From Rhodoferax sp. TS-BS-61-7 (GTDB lineage: Bacteria; Pseudomonadota; Gammaproteobacteria; Burkholderiales; Burkholderiaceae_C): DNA of 64,000 nt. Below the pieces are notes generated by a model, which had not been told where the DNA came from, ran no database searches, and saw nothing but the letters and a program-made list of their open reading frames with translations. This document shows, piece by piece, positions 39,047 to 49,526 of the stretch. Both the position numbers and the translations under genes were made by a program. Each line of letters begins with the position of its first letter. Position 1 is the first letter of the stretch. The stretch covers positions 62,001-126,000 of the forward strand of contig NZ_PTQY01000010.1 of NCBI RefSeq assembly GCF_002943465.1, read 5' to 3'.

Positions 39047-41012
39047 GCGCCCACAGCGCCTGCTGAAACTCACTGGCTTCACTCAGCACAGGCATACCGG
39101 GCAGGCTGGCCAATAAGGTTCGGCCATAGCCCATTTGCAGCAACCGCACATCGCAAATCACCAGCACACCGCGATCCGTCTCGCGGCGAATCAAGCGCCC
39201 CACTCCCTGTTTCAACGCCATGGCCGCTTGCGGCACTTGGTAGTGCGTGAAGGCACTCTTGCCCTCCGTCTCCAACTGCAGGCAGCGGGCCTCCACTACT
39301 GGGTCATCAGGCGGCGCGAAGGGAATTTTGTCAATCACCACCATCTGCAGGGCGTCGCCCGGCACATCCACGCCCTCCCAAAACGATCCTGTGGCCACCA
39401 GGATGTAGCCAGAAGCCGCATCCTCCGTAAAACGTGCCAATAACTCACGTTTGGAAGCCTCGCCTTGCAAGAGCACCTGGATGCCACCCTTTTTGGGCAG
39501 ACGTGCACGCAGCACCTGCGCAATACGCCGCATGGCACGCAGCGTGGTGGTGAGCACCAAGGTTCTACCGTGCAAAACCCCACTGGCCTGCGCAAGCAAC
39601 TCAGCCACCTGGTCACTATGACGCGGGTCTGACGGTTTGGGAAAAACAGTCGGAATGTAGAGACGTGCTTGGCGCGCATAGTCAAACGGACTGGGAACTT
39701 GCAACACCCGCGCGCCGTCAAGACCGTGTGCAGTCACGAACGAAGCCAACCCCGCGTCATGGCCCAGGGTGGCCGACGTAAAGACCCAGGCAGGTCCGAT
39801 CTGCGCTTCCGCCCGCTGCGCTGCACGCTCACGCAATGCATCGGCAATGGTCAGTGGTGACTCCAGCATCCGCAGGCGCACCCCACATTCAATCCAGCGC
39901 ACACCGCCCGCAGGCGGCGGTTGGATGAAATGTGCCAGCCGCTCGGCCAATGCCATGGCGCGCGCATACAAGGCAGAAAGCTCCGCGGCCGCTTCTGCCA
40001 CACCCGCCACAGCTGCAATCGCGGCCGACAAGGCCACCTCCACCTGGGCCAGTGTCTGGCGCCACCGCACAGGTGCAATACCCTGGGGTGCATCTCCCAC
40101 CCAGCGCAGTCGGGTCTGCGGCTCTGCCGGCGCCTGGCAGACCAGTTGCCACTCCGCCAAGGCCCCTTCCAAGCGCATGGCCAAGTCTTGCCAATCGGCA
40201 AAACCCCGCGCGTGCAGCAAGCCCACAGTCACCAAGTCACGCCCCCAGGCGAGCAACTGGCCAGTGCCCAACTGGCTTCCCAGAAACTGAATACCAATCT
40301 CGTTGAGTTGGTGCGCCTCGTCAAACACCACGGCATTGACAGTCGGCAATAGCTCGGCCACACCCGACTCCCGGACATTCCAATCGGCAAAAAACAAGTG
40401 GTGGTTGATCACCACCACGTCTGCCGCCATGGCTTCGCGGCGTGCCCGGTACACATGGCAACTATGGAACTGCGGACACTGGGCACCCGTGCAGTTGTCG
40501 CGCGTCGAAGTAACCTGGGGGATGACTGGCGACTGCTCGTCCAGCGCCGCGAGTTCGGCCAAATCACCACTGCGGGTGCTGATTGCCCACACCTCTACCG
40601 ACGCCAAGGCCCGCAAGTCCGCAGGACGTTGCAACAGGCCTGTATGCCGCGCCTGCCCCAGGCGACTGAGACAGAGGTAGCTGGCTCGGCCTTTGAGCAA
40701 GGCGACGCGGGATGGCAAACCCAGGGTCGACAGCAACTGGGGAATGTCCCGGCCAAACAGCTGGTCCTGCAAGGCTTTAGTCGCTGTTGACAACAGGACA
40801 CGCCCGCCACTCAGGAGTGCAGGCAGCAAATAGGCAAACGTTTTTCCAATACCAGTGCCAGCCTCCACCACCAGCACACCACCCTGCTCCAGCGTCTGCG
40901 CTACGGCATGGGCCATGGCGCGCTGGCCCTCACGGGGAGCAAAACCCTCGACCGCCCGCGCCAGAGGGCCCTCGGCATCCAGTGCCTGTGCCACGGCGTC
41001 GGTCAGCATCAC
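39000..41012 (-). CDS. DinG/YoaA-type ATP-dependent Fe-S DNA helicase
   Basis: A 670-residue XPD-family superfamily 2 helicase. Walker A is GTGIGKT (52-58) and the DEAH box is at 231-234. Four Cys (114, 174, 179, 185) have the spacing of the Fe-S cluster. The C-terminal domain has GSFWEGVDVPGDALQMV and QGVGRLIRRETDRG. It probably unwinds damaged or structured DNA and RNA-DNA hybrids. It resembles E. coli YoaA more than DinG in length. The 3' end overlaps bamD on the other strand. Confidence 0.9.
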   Translation of the reverse strand: MMLTDAVAQALDAEGPLARAVEGFAPREGQRAMAHAVAQTLEQGGVLVVEAGTGIGKTFAYLLPALLSGGRVLLSTATKALQDQLFGRDIPQLLSTLGLPSRVALLKGRASYLCLSRLGQARHTGLLQRPADLRALASVEVWAISTRSGDLAELAALDEQSPVIPQVTSTRDNCTGAQCPQFHSCHVYRARREAMAADVVVINHHLFFADWNVRESGVAELLPTVNAVVFDEAHQLNEIGIQFLGSQLGTGQLLAWGRDLVTVGLLHARGFADWQDLAMRLEGALAEWQLVCQAPAEPQTRLRWVGDAPQGIAPVRWRQTLAQVEVALSAAIAAVAGVAEAAAELSALYARAMALAERLAHFIQPPPAGGVRWIECGVRLRMLESPLTIADALRERAAQRAEAQIGPAWVFTSATLGHDAGLASFVTAHGLDGARVLQVPSPFDYARQARLYIPTVFPKPSDPRHSDQVAELLAQASGVLHGRTLVLTTTLRAMRRIAQVLRARLPKKGGIQVLLQGEASKRELLARFTEDAASGYILVATGSFWEGVDVPGDALQMVVIDKIPFAPPDDPVVEARCLQLETEGKSAFTHYQVPQAAMALKQGVGRLIRRETDRGVLVICDVRLLQMGYGRTLLASLPGMPVLSEASEFQQALWALTKPSTTDPYSTFLP

Positions 41013-41015
41013 CGT

Positions 41016-41219
41016 TCAGGCCGGTTCATCGGGCTGCAAAGCGCCCTGCAAGCGGGAGATCTCATCGCGCAAGGCGAGCCGCCGCTTCTTGAGCCGACGC
41101 ATCATCAACTCGTCAGCCGGCGCCGACTCGTGTGCGCGGTCGATCAGCGCATCGAGATCGCCGTGTTCCATGCGCAACTCAATCAGGCGCCGCTGCGGGG
41201 AGTGGTGATTCGTTTCCAA
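41016..41219 (-). CDS. DUF465 (YdcH-like) small helical protein
   Basis: 67 residues forming two amphipathic helices: MEHGDLDALIDRAHESAPAD and LMMRRLKKRRLALRDEISRL. The pattern H...L...I and LKKRRLALRDEI is that of the DUF465 family. Function is unknown. It precedes the helicase gene by 3 bases, so they are co-transcribed. Confidence 0.82.
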   Translation of the reverse strand: METNHHSPQRRLIELRMEHGDLDALIDRAHESAPADELMMRRLKKRRLALRDEISRLQGALQPDEPA

Positions 41220-41332
41220 AGGTAAATGGGGAGAAGTACGTGGTTAAATGGCGCAGATTTGCGGGGCGTCCACTCGATAATACGACCGGACTGCCGCCTT
41301 CCGGACCTATTCCGATTAATTGCCCACACACC

Positions 41333-42097
41333 ATGGCCACCACTGGATACCGACTTACCGCCTCCACCGGCATCCACAAGGGTGACCGCGAATACCAGCA
41401 GGACCAGGTTGCGCTGCTCAAGCATCCGCGTGTGAATGGCTGCCTGCTGGCCATCGTGGCCGATGGCATGGGTGGACGCAGCGGTGGGCGCAAGGCCTCC
41501 GACCAAGTGATGATGACCGCCAAACAGCTGTTTGAGCGTTACGACCCGGACACCGATGACGCTGCGGCAACCTTGATGCAAGTGGTGCAAGAAGCCCATA
41601 TCGTCATCAAACTCACCGCAATATCCTCCGAAGAAGAGCCACACAGCACACTGGCCGCATTTCTGATCAACCCCGGGGGCGACTGCCATTGGGCCCACAC
41701 CGGCGACTCACGGGTCTACCAGTACCACGGCAACCGTTTCATCAAACGCACCATGGACCACTCCTATGTGCAAGCCCTGGTGAACCGCGGTGAGCTGACC
41801 GAAGAACAAGCCGCAGTACACCCACAGTCCAACATTCTGATGGGCTGCCTAGGTACCGAAAGCGACCCACCCGTCGACTTCCATTTCATTTCCAAACTGC
41901 GCCCTGGCGATGTGCTCATGGCCTGCAGTGACGGCGTCTGGCATTACTTCAACACCGGTGAACTGGGCTCTGTGCTGTCCACCTTGTCCGCACGCGAAGC
42001 CACTGAGTTTTTGATCGAAAAAGCGCGCTCCCGCGGCCATGGCGGAGGCGACAACCTCTCTCTGGTGGTGGTCAAAGTCGAATCGCTACACAGCTAG
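41333..42097 (+). CDS. PP2C-type serine/threonine phosphatase
   Basis: A 254-residue metal-dependent phosphatase. Motifs are VADGMGGRSGG (metal-binding Asp-Gly), HTGDSRVYQYHGN, ACSDGVWHYF and GGGDNLSLVVV. The start ATG at 41333 begins MATTGYRLTASTGIHKG; upstream in-frame codons are a shadow. It should dephosphorylate Ser/Thr in proteins, but no partner kinase is in the window. GATAAT at about 41275 could be its -10 element. Confidence 0.88.
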   Translation: MATTGYRLTASTGIHKGDREYQQDQVALLKHPRVNGCLLAIVADGMGGRSGGRKASDQVMMTAKQLFERYDPDTDDAAATLMQVVQEAHIVIKLTAISSEEEPHSTLAAFLINPGGDCHWAHTGDSRVYQYHGNRFIKRTMDHSYVQALVNRGELTEEQAAVHPQSNILMGCLGTESDPPVDFHFISKLRPGDVLMACSDGVWHYFNTGELGSVLSTLSAREATEFLIEKARSRGHGGGDNLSLVVVKVESLHS

Positions 42098-42122
42098 CCC
42101 CAAGCACCCGGCGCACGCCCGC

Positions 42123-42719
42123 CTACTGGGGCGTTGGCAAAGCGGGGGTTTTCTGCGTCGACTCACGCAAACGTTTCTCGCGCACAGCCCGGCGCTCTTG
42201 GGCAGCCCGCTGCTTGGCGGCATAGGCTTCGCGCAGTGATGCCTGCTCCCCAGCTGTTGGCGCGGCGGGCAAGGGTTTGCCGGCTGTATTGTTCACAGGT
42301 AGCACCTTGTGATGGGCTTGCTGCTTTTCCTGCTGGGCTTGAAGGCGATCAGCCGTCGTGTTGTCAGTCTGTTCCGCCGTACGCGCCTGACGGTCACGCT
42401 CTTTTTCGGCACTGCGCTGCAACTGCTCTTGCGCGCGTTGCTGGCGCTCTGCGGCGTTGAGGGACGCTTCCTGCCGCCTGAGCTCGCGGTCCAGCGTCCG
42501 GCGCTGGACCGCAATCTGGTCCACACAGGCCTGTACCGCAAAGCGGCTTTGGCAAGCCTGCTCTTGGCGGGAAAACTCAGCCTCGGCACGTGTTCGCTCC
42601 GCACTGATACGTTGGCGCTGCGCCTGCGCTGCCTCTAGCACCGGGGCGTCTGTTTGTGCCCAAACAAGCTGCGGCCCCAGGAGAACCGCAAGCACCCACA
42701 GCAGCCACAACCCCCTCAT
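42123..42719 (-). CDS. Exported Gln/Arg-rich coiled-coil protein
   Basis: 198 residues with a signal peptide (MRGLWLLWVLAVLLGPQLVWA) and a long charged coiled coil (about residues 28-115). A Cys pair, QACQSRFAVQACVDQ, could form a disulfide. The C-terminal part is Pro/Ala/Gln-rich. No family function is known. It overlaps the zapE stop by 4 bases, so the two are co-transcribed. Confidence 0.7.
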   Translation of the reverse strand: MRGLWLLWVLAVLLGPQLVWAQTDAPVLEAAQAQRQRISAERTRAEAEFSRQEQACQSRFAVQACVDQIAVQRRTLDRELRRQEASLNAAERQQRAQEQLQRSAEKERDRQARTAEQTDNTTADRLQAQQEKQQAHHKVLPVNNTAGKPLPAAPTAGEQASLREAYAAKQRAAQERRAVREKRLRESTQKTPALPTPQ

Positions 42720-43813
42720 GTCAGGCGCGTATCCACAATGCGGCGCTCCAGGTCCAGAAACTCCTTGGATTGCATCTCGGTGAGCCTTGAGACGGTGCGC
42801 GGAAACTCATGCGACATGGGGCCTTCGGTGTACAGCGCCTCGGGCGCCACCGCCGCCGACATGATGAGTTTGACGCGCCGGTCGTACAACACGTCCACCA
42901 GCCAAGTGAAGCGCCGTGCCTCGGAGGCCATACGCACCGGCATGTAAGGCACATCACTCAAGAACACCGTGTGGAAACGTGAGGCAATTTCCAGGTAGTC
43001 GTTTTGCGAACGAGGGCCACCACACAGGGTTTTGAAGTCAAACCAGACGGCACCACCGGCCATGCGACGCGCATGGATCTCGCGTGACTCGATGTGCAGT
43101 ACCGGGTCTTCATCGTGCTGCTCCGCCAATGCGTTGAAGGTGGCGGTCATGGCAGCATCGGCCTCGGGGCCGTTGGGCGTGTGGTAGAGCCGGGCGTCTT
43201 CCAGTGTGCGGCGCCGGTAGTCGGTCCCGTTGTCCACACTCAGCACCTCCAGCTTGGCATTGAGCAAGGCAATGGCGGGCAAGATGCGGTCGCGGTGCAA
43301 GCCACCGGGGTACAGGTCGTTGGGCTTGAAGTTGGAGGTGGTGACAAAGCCCACGCCATTGTCAAACAAGGCCGTCAGCAGGCGGTGCAAGATCATCGCA
43401 TCGGTGATGTCGGCCACATGGAACTCGTCAAAGCAGATCAGGCGGTAGCGCTTGGCCATGCGCTTGCCCAGCTCGTCCAGCGGGTTTACCGTGCCTTGCA
43501 AGTCGATCAGCTCACGGTGCACCTCGCGCATGAACTCGTGGAAATGCAGGCGCGTTTTCCGCTTGAGCGGCACGGCGTTGAAGAAGCAATCCATGAGAAA
43601 GCTTTTGCCCCGGCCCACCCCACCATGCATGTACACGCCACGCGGAATCTCGGGGCGGTTGATCAGCTTCTTGAACGCGTTGGAACGTTTTTCTTTGAAT
43701 GCCGCCCACTCGGTGGCGCAGCGCTCCAACGCCTCCACCGCGCGCAGCTGGGCGGGGTCGGCGGTGTAGCCGCGTGCAGCCAGTTCGGCCTCGTAGGTAG
43801 CTTTAACGCTCAA
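42716..43813 (-). CDS. zapE: Cell division protein ZapE (AFG1-like ATPase)
   Basis: A 365-residue P-loop ATPase with Walker A HGGVGRGKSFLMD and Walker B ICFDEFHVADITDA, the usual ZapE/AFG1 signatures. ZapE acts at the Z-ring during constriction under stress. Its position beside lpdA of the oxoglutarate dehydrogenase operon is common in Burkholderiales. Confidence 0.92.
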   Translation of the reverse strand: MSVKATYEAELAARGYTADPAQLRAVEALERCATEWAAFKEKRSNAFKKLINRPEIPRGVYMHGGVGRGKSFLMDCFFNAVPLKRKTRLHFHEFMREVHRELIDLQGTVNPLDELGKRMAKRYRLICFDEFHVADITDAMILHRLLTALFDNGVGFVTTSNFKPNDLYPGGLHRDRILPAIALLNAKLEVLSVDNGTDYRRRTLEDARLYHTPNGPEADAAMTATFNALAEQHDEDPVLHIESREIHARRMAGGAVWFDFKTLCGGPRSQNDYLEIASRFHTVFLSDVPYMPVRMASEARRFTWLVDVLYDRRVKLIMSAAVAPEALYTEGPMSHEFPRTVSRLTEMQSKEFLDLERRIVDTRLT

Positions 43814-43827
43814 ATAAAACTCCGATT

Positions 43828-43880
43828 CGCTATGAAAACAGTAGCTGCTAGCGCACGACCTACGTGGGCTAGCAGCCTAT
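43828..43880 (+). repeat. Dispersed repeat copy 5
   Basis: It reads CGCTATGAAAACAGTAGCTG, then CTAGCGCACGACCTACGTGG, then GCTAGCAGCC. It is a more diverged copy between zapE and lpdA. Confidence 0.65.
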
Positions 43881-43892
43881 TTCACTCTTAAA

Positions 43893-45320
43893 TCAGAAGT
43901 TCAGGGTGCGTTTGTCGACCGCCAGCGCCGCTTCCTTGGTGGCTTCGCTCAAGGAGGGGTGGGCGTGACAAATGCGCGCGATGTCTTCGGCACTGGCCTT
44001 GAACTCCATGGCCACCACGGCCTCGGAAATCAATTCCGACGCCTGTGGGCCCACTATGTGCACGCCCAGGATTTCGTCGGTCGTGGCATCGGCCAGGAAC
44101 TTCACAAACCCGGTGGTGTCGCCCAGCGCGCGTGCGCGGCCGTTTGCCAGGAAGGGGAAGCTACCCGCCTTGTACGCCACGCCGTCCGCCTTGAGCTGTT
44201 GCTCGGTGCGGCCCACCCACGCGATCTCGGGGCTGGTGTAAATGACCCAGGGCACGGTGTTGAAGTTGACGTGTCCGTGCTGGCCGGCAATGCGCTCGGC
44301 CACGGCAACGCCCTCTTCTTCCGCCTTGTGCGCCAGCATGGGGCCGCGCACCACGTCACCCACCGCCCACACGCCGGGCAGGTTGGTTTTGCAGTCGCCG
44401 TCCACCACAATCGCGCCACGCTCGTCCAATGCCAGGCCCACCGCTTCGGTGTTCAAACCGATGGTGTTGGGCACGCGGCCGATGGAGATGATGAGCTTGT
44501 CCACGTCCAGCGTTTGGGCTTCACCCTTGGCGTTGGTGTAGGCCACGGACACGCCTTTTTTGCCGTTCTTGATCTCGCCGACTTTGACGCCCAGCTCGAT
44601 CTTCAGACCCTGCTTGGTGAAGGCCTTGTGCGCTTCCTTGGCCACCTGCTCGTCCACCGCGCCCAGGAAGACCGGCAGGCCTTCGAGGATGGTGACTTCT
44701 GCGCCCAGGCGCTTCCACACGGAGCCCATTTCCAAGCCAATCACGCCGGAGCCGATCAGGCCCAGCTTCTTGGGCACCGCGCCGATATTCAGCGCGCCGT
44801 CGTTGGACAACACATTCACTTCGTCAAACGGTGTGCCGGGCAAGGCACGTGCGTTGGAGCCGGTGGCGATGATGATTTGTTTACCGGTGATGACTTCTTC
44901 CGCTGCACCCGCCACCTTGATTTCATAGCCGCCTTCAGCAGCCTTCACAAACGAACCACGGCCGTGGAAGAAGGCGATCTTGTTCTTCTTGAACAGGTAC
45001 AAGATACCGTCGTTGTTTTGCTTCACCACGGTGTTCTTGCGGGCAATCATCTTGGCCACATCCATGCTCACGCCGGTGGCCGTAATGCCGTGCTCGGCAA
45101 AGTGGTGGTTGGCGTGGTTGAAGTGCTCGGACGACTGCAGCAAAGCCTTGGAGGGAATGCAGCCTACATTGGTACAAGTACCGCCGGGCGCAGGACCGCC
45201 CTTCTCGTTCTTCCACTCATCGATACAGGCTACGTTAAAGCCCAGCTGGGCTGCGCGGATAGCGGCGATGTAGCCACCGGGGCCACCACCAATGACGATC
45301 ACGTCAAATTGTTTGCTCAT
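43893..45320 (-). CDS. lpdA: Dihydrolipoyl dehydrogenase (E3) of the 2-oxoglutarate dehydrogenase complex
   Basis: A 475-residue FAD/NAD enzyme. The N-terminal [17 protein letters not shown] binds [19 protein letters not shown] holds the redox-active Cys pair, a second Rossmann motif ([20 protein letters not shown]) binds NAD, and [13 protein letters not shown] holds the catalytic His/Glu. It reoxidises the lipoamide of OdhB. It is the last gene of odhA-odhB-lpdA. Confidence 0.94.
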   Translation of the reverse strand: MSKQFDVIVIGGGPGGYIAAIRAAQLGFNVACIDEWKNEKGGPAPGGTCTNVGCIPSKALLQSSEHFNHANHHFAEHGITATGVSMDVAKMIARKNTVVKQNNDGILYLFKKNKIAFFHGRGSFVKAAEGGYEIKVAGAAEEVITGKQIIIATGSNARALPGTPFDEVNVLSNDGALNIGAVPKKLGLIGSGVIGLEMGSVWKRLGAEVTILEGLPVFLGAVDEQVAKEAHKAFTKQGLKIELGVKVGEIKNGKKGVSVAYTNAKGEAQTLDVDKLIISIGRVPNTIGLNTEAVGLALDERGAIVVDGDCKTNLPGVWAVGDVVRGPMLAHKAEEEGVAVAERIAGQHGHVNFNTVPWVIYTSPEIAWVGRTEQQLKADGVAYKAGSFPFLANGRARALGDTTGFVKFLADATTDEILGVHIVGPQASELISEAVVAMEFKASAEDIARICHAHPSLSEATKEAALAVDKRTLNF

Positions 45321-45332
45321 GCTGTGTGATCC

Positions 45333-46586
45333 TTAGATGTCGAACAACAGGCGTGCGGGATCTTCCAGCGCTTCCTTCATGGCCACCAGACCCAAGACGG
45401 CTTCACGGCCGTCGATGATGCGGTGGTCATAGGACATAGCGAAGTAATTCATCGGGCGAACGACGACAACACCGTTTTCAACCATCGCGCGATCCTTGGT
45501 GGCGTGCACGCCCAGGATGGCCGACTGGGGTGGGTTGATGATGGGGGTGGACATCATGGAGCCGAAGGTGCCGCCGTTGGAGATCGAGAAGGTGCCACCG
45601 GTCATTTCTTCAATGCCCAGCTTGCCGTCCTTGGCCTTCTGACCGAATTCAGCAATCTTCTTTTCGATGTCCGCAAAGCTCATCTGGTCTGCATTGCGCA
45701 GGATGGGCACCACCAGGCCACGGGGCGAGCCCACGGCAATACCGATGTCGAAGTAACCGTGGTAGACGATGTCGGTACCGTCCACCGACGCATTCAACAC
45801 GGGGAACTTCTTCAAGGCGTGCACAGCCGCCTTGACGAAGAAACTCATGAAGCCCAACTTGCAACCGTGCTCCTTCTCGAAACGCTCTTGCATGCGTTTG
45901 CGCATCTCCATGACCGGAGCCATGTTGATTTCGTTGAAGGTGGTCAGGATCGCGTTGGTGGATTGCGATTGCAGCAAACGCTCGGCCACACGGGCGCGCA
46001 GGCGGCTCATGGGCACGCGTTGCTCGGGGCGGTCACCCAGGTTTACCGAAGGCGCTGCCACTTGGGGCAGAGATTTGGTCGGAACGCCCGTGGGTATTGC
46101 GGAAGCAGCTACAACTTTAGGAGCAGCTGCAGCAGCCAGCACATCACCCTTGGTAATGCGGCCATCTTTGCCGGTACCTGCCACGCTGGACGCAGCGATG
46201 CCGTTGTCGGCCAACAACTTGGCAGCGGCGGGCATGGCCACACCGGCCTTGGAGTTACTGGCGGAGGCAGCAGCGGCTGTGGGTGCAGCAGCTGGCGCTG
46301 CGGCGGCAGGTGCAGCCGCGGCAGGTGCTACGGCACCAGCCACTGCGGCGGTGTCGATGCGGGCGATCAACTGCTCCGCAGCCACGGTGCCACCATCGGC
46401 CACCAAAATTTCCACCAGCACGCCAGACGACGGCGCGGGAACTTCCAGCACCACTTTGTCGGTCTCGATGTCGATCAGGATTTCGTCCGCGGTGACGGCG
46501 TCACCCACTTTTTTCTTCCAAGCCAGCATGGTGGCTTCGGCCACAGATTCAGAGAGCTGGGGTACTTTGACTTCTACGATTGCCAT
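45333..46586 (-). CDS. odhB: Dihydrolipoyllysine succinyltransferase (E2) of the 2-oxoglutarate dehydrogenase complex
   Basis: 417 residues. The lipoyl domain covers about 1-80 with the modified Lys in [12 protein letters not shown]. It is followed by a long Ala/Pro linker, the E3-binding domain ([20 protein letters not shown], then [14 protein letters not shown]), a second linker and the catalytic domain ending in [13 protein letters not shown], which carries the active His and Asp. The second linker ([19 protein letters not shown]) is encoded by a copy of the dispersed repeat. Gene order and spacing are typical. Confidence 0.94.
   Translation of the reverse strand: MAIVEVKVPQLSESVAEATMLAWKKKVGDAVTADEILIDIETDKVVLEVPAPSSGVLVEILVADGGTVAAEQLIARIDTAAVAGAVAPAAAAPAAAAPAAAPTAAAASASNSKAGVAMPAAAKLLADNGIAASSVAGTGKDGRITKGDVLAAAAAPKVVAASAIPTGVPTKSLPQVAAPSVNLGDRPEQRVPMSRLRARVAERLLQSQSTNAILTTFNEINMAPVMEMRKRMQERFEKEHGCKLGFMSFFVKAAVHALKKFPVLNASVDGTDIVYHGYFDIGIAVGSPRGLVVPILRNADQMSFADIEKKIAEFGQKAKDGKLGIEEMTGGTFSISNGGTFGSMMSTPIINPPQSAILGVHATKDRAMVENGVVVVRPMNYFAMSYDHRIIDGREAVLGLVAMKEALEDPARLLFDI
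46085..46127 (-). repeat. Dispersed repeat copy inside the odhB linker
   Basis: The plus-strand text CCCGTGGGTATTGCGGAAGC then AGCTACAACTTTAGGAGCA matches the reverse complement of the copy at 19207 at most positions (CCCGT, ATTGCG, AAGCAGCTAC and TTTAGGAGCA are identical). It supplies linker residues between the E3-binding and catalytic domains. Confidence 0.65.
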
Positions 46587-46631
46587 ATCAATTCTTTCCG
46601 TAAGTGTTCGAGTGAGGGTTCTACTGACGGC

Positions 46632-49526
46632 TTATTTGGTCAGCACAAAGCCCTTGAGCTTGGCGAATGCGCCTTCCACCAGCGCTTTTTGTTGCTCTTG
46701 GTGGAGGTGGGAATAACCCACCGCAGGCGACGCAGACGCGGCGCGCCCGGAGTAGCCCAGCTTCTGGCCTTCGAGCATGTTTTCGTGGATGTAGTGCTGC
46801 ACGAAGAACCAGGCGCCCTGGTTCTGTGGCTCGTCCTGGCACCACACCACGTCGGTGGCGTTAGGGTACTTTTTCAGCTCCGACGCAAACACCTTGTGCG
46901 GGAACGGGTACAGCTGCTCCACACGGATGATGGCGACATCGTCCAGCCCCTTCTCTTCGCGCTTTTTTACGAGGTCGTAGTACACCTTGCCGGAGCAGGC
47001 GATCACGCGCTTGACCTTGTCGCCTTTGAGCTCTTTGCTCTCGGGGATCACGGTCTGGAACGCCCCCTTGGTGAACTCGGTCAGCGGCGAGGTCGCATCC
47101 TTGTTCCGCAGCAGGCTCTTGGGCGTCATGATGATCAAGGGCTTGCGCAGGTTGCGCACCATCTGGCGACGCAACACGTGGAAGATCTGGCTGGCCGTGG
47201 TCGGCTGCACGATCTGCATGTTGGTGTCCGCAGCCAGCTGCATGAAACGCTCCAGGCGCGCCGAGCTGTGCTCCGGGCCCTGGCCTTCGTAGCCGTGGGG
47301 CAGCATCAAGGTAATGCCGTTCACACGGCCCCACTTCACTTCACCAGAGGCAATGAACTGGTCGATCACGACCTGGGCGCCGTTGGCGAAGTCGCCAAAC
47401 TGGGCTTCCCAGATCACCAGGGTGTTGGGATCGTTGGAGGAGTAGCCGTACTCAAAGCCCAACACCGCCTCTTCAGACAGGATGGAGTCGATCACCACAA
47501 ACGGAGCCTGGTTGTCAGCCACGTTCTGCAAGGGCACGTAGGTGCCGACGTCCCACTTCTCACGGTTCTGGTCGTGAATCACGGCGTGGCGGTGCGTGAA
47601 GGTGCCCCGTCCACAGTCTTCGCCCGACAAACGCACGGGGTAACCACTGGCGACCAGCGAGGCAAACGCCATGTGTTCGCCCATGCCCCAGTCCACATTG
47701 GTTTCACCACGGCCCATGGCCGCACGGTCGTCATATACCTTCTTCACCAACTGGTGGGGGGTCACGCCAGCAGGAATGGTGGTGAGTTTTTCAGACAAAC
47801 GCTTCCACTCGGTAAGAGGAATGGCGGTGTCGCCTGCATCGGTCCATTTTTTACCGAGGAAAGGCGACCAGTCCACCGAGTACTTGCTCTTGAAGTTGGT
47901 CAGCACCGGGTCCACGGTGTGTTTACCCGCGTCCATGGCAGAGCGGTAGGCCTTGACCATGTCATCGCCCAGCGTATCGCCCAGGCCTTGGGCTGCCAGC
48001 TTGTCGGCATACAGCTTGCGGGTACCGGGGTGGGTCGCAATCTTCTTGTACATCAGCGGCTGGGTCAGGCTGGGTGTATCTTGCTCGTTGTGGCCCAGCT
48101 TGCGGAAGCAGGTGATGTCCACCACCACGTCTTGGCGGAATTCCATGCGGAACTCCAACGCCAGTTGGGTGGCCAGCACCACGGCTTCGGGATCGTCGCC
48201 GTTCACGTGCAGCACGGGGGCTTCCACCATCTTTACGATGTCGGTGCAAAACGCGCTGGAGCGCATGTCGCGCGGGTCGGAGGTGGTGAAACCGATCTGG
48301 TTGTTGATGATGATGTGGACCGTACCACCTGTGGTGTAACCACGGGTTTGGGCGAGCGCCAGAGTTTCCTGGTTCACACCCTGGCCGCCAAAAGCCGCAT
48401 CGCCGTGCACCAACACGGGCAGCACCTGGCTACCAGTGGGATCATCACGGCGGTCCATGCGCGCGCGCACCGAACCTTCGACCACGGGGTTCACGATTTC
48501 CAGGTGCGACGGGTTGAATGCCAGCGACAGGTGAACGGGGCCACCCACGGTAGACACATCAGAGCTGAAACCCTGGTGGTACTTCACGTCGCCGGCCGGC
48601 AGGTCTTCGGGTGCCGTGTGGTCGAATTCTGCAAACAAATCGGCAGGCATCTTGCCCAGGGTGTTCACCAGCACGTTCAGGCGGCCACGGTGGGCCATGC
48701 CGATGACAATTTCCTGGACGCCCTTGGCGCCGGCTTGCTGGATCAGCTCGTCCATGGCGGCGATAAAACTCTCACCGCCCTCCAGCGAAAAGCGCTTTTG
48801 GCCCACAAACTTGGTGTGCAGAAAACGCTCCAGGCCTTCAGCAGCCGTCAGCCGGTCCAGAATTTGGCGTTTTTTCTCGGCCGGGAAGCTTGGCTTGCTG
48901 CGGATCGCCTCCAGCTTTTGCTGCCACCAGCGTTTTTGGTTCTGGTCGGTGGTGTACATGTACTCCACGCCAATGGTGCCGCAGTAGGTCTCACGCAGAG
49001 CGTTCATGAGCTCACGCAGGCTCATGGACTCTTTACCAAAGAAGGTGTTGCTGATGTTGAAGACCGTTTCCTGGTCTGCGTCGCTGAAACCGTAGAACGT
49101 TGGCTCCAGCTCGGGGATTTTGTCGCGCTCGGTGCGCTTGAGGGGGTCGAGGTCAGCCCAACGGGCGCCCACGTTGCGGTAAGCGGCAATCAGCTGCTGC
49201 ACGGCCGTGCGCTTGCGTCCCATCTCGGAATCGGCACCGGTGGCCAGCACCGTTTGTTTGACGCCTTTTTTAGCCAGATCAACAAATGCGTTGATCACGG
49301 GCATGTGGGCTACGTCTTTGGAAGTTGTTCCATCGGCTGCGGGAACGTTTTGCAGCGCATCGAAGTAATCGCGCCAGGTGTCAGGAACGCTGCCGGGGTT
49401 GGCCAAGTAGTTCTCGTACATCTCTTCGACGTACGGGGCATTGCCGCCGAACAGGTAGGTGTTGTTTTGGTAGGCTTGGTACACGGACGAAGCCGTGCTC
49501 GCACCATTGGAGCTGGAATCACTCAT
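46632..49526 (-). CDS. odhA: 2-oxoglutarate dehydrogenase E1 component
   Basis: A 964-residue thiamine-diphosphate enzyme that decarboxylates 2-oxoglutarate in the citric acid cycle. Visible features are the N-terminal E2-binding helix (YQNNTYLFGGNAPYVEEMYE), the conserved VIGMAHRGRLNVLVNTLGK, the ThDP/Mg site HGDAAFGGQGVNQETLAL to INNQIGFTTSDPRDMRSS, and HGYEGQGPEHSSARLERFMQ. A good ribosome-binding site (GGAGG) precedes the ATG. Confidence 0.95.
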   Translation of the reverse strand: MSDSSSNGASTASSVYQAYQNNTYLFGGNAPYVEEMYENYLANPGSVPDTWRDYFDALQNVPAADGTTSKDVAHMPVINAFVDLAKKGVKQTVLATGADSEMGRKRTAVQQLIAAYRNVGARWADLDPLKRTERDKIPELEPTFYGFSDADQETVFNISNTFFGKESMSLRELMNALRETYCGTIGVEYMYTTDQNQKRWWQQKLEAIRSKPSFPAEKKRQILDRLTAAEGLERFLHTKFVGQKRFSLEGGESFIAAMDELIQQAGAKGVQEIVIGMAHRGRLNVLVNTLGKMPADLFAEFDHTAPEDLPAGDVKYHQGFSSDVSTVGGPVHLSLAFNPSHLEIVNPVVEGSVRARMDRRDDPTGSQVLPVLVHGDAAFGGQGVNQETLALAQTRGYTTGGTVHIIINNQIGFTTSDPRDMRSSAFCTDIVKMVEAPVLHVNGDDPEAVVLATQLALEFRMEFRQDVVVDITCFRKLGHNEQDTPSLTQPLMYKKIATHPGTRKLYADKLAAQGLGDTLGDDMVKAYRSAMDAGKHTVDPVLTNFKSKYSVDWSPFLGKKWTDAGDTAIPLTEWKRLSEKLTTIPAGVTPHQLVKKVYDDRAAMGRGETNVDWGMGEHMAFASLVASGYPVRLSGEDCGRGTFTHRHAVIHDQNREKWDVGTYVPLQNVADNQAPFVVIDSILSEEAVLGFEYGYSSNDPNTLVIWEAQFGDFANGAQVVIDQFIASGEVKWGRVNGITLMLPHGYEGQGPEHSSARLERFMQLAADTNMQIVQPTTASQIFHVLRRQMVRNLRKPLIIMTPKSLLRNKDATSPLTEFTKGAFQTVIPESKELKGDKVKRVIACSGKVYYDLVKKREEKGLDDVAIIRVEQLYPFPHKVFASELKKYPNATDVVWCQDEPQNQGAWFFVQHYIHENMLEGQKLGYSGRAASASPAVGYSHLHQEQQKALVEGAFAKLKGFVLTK

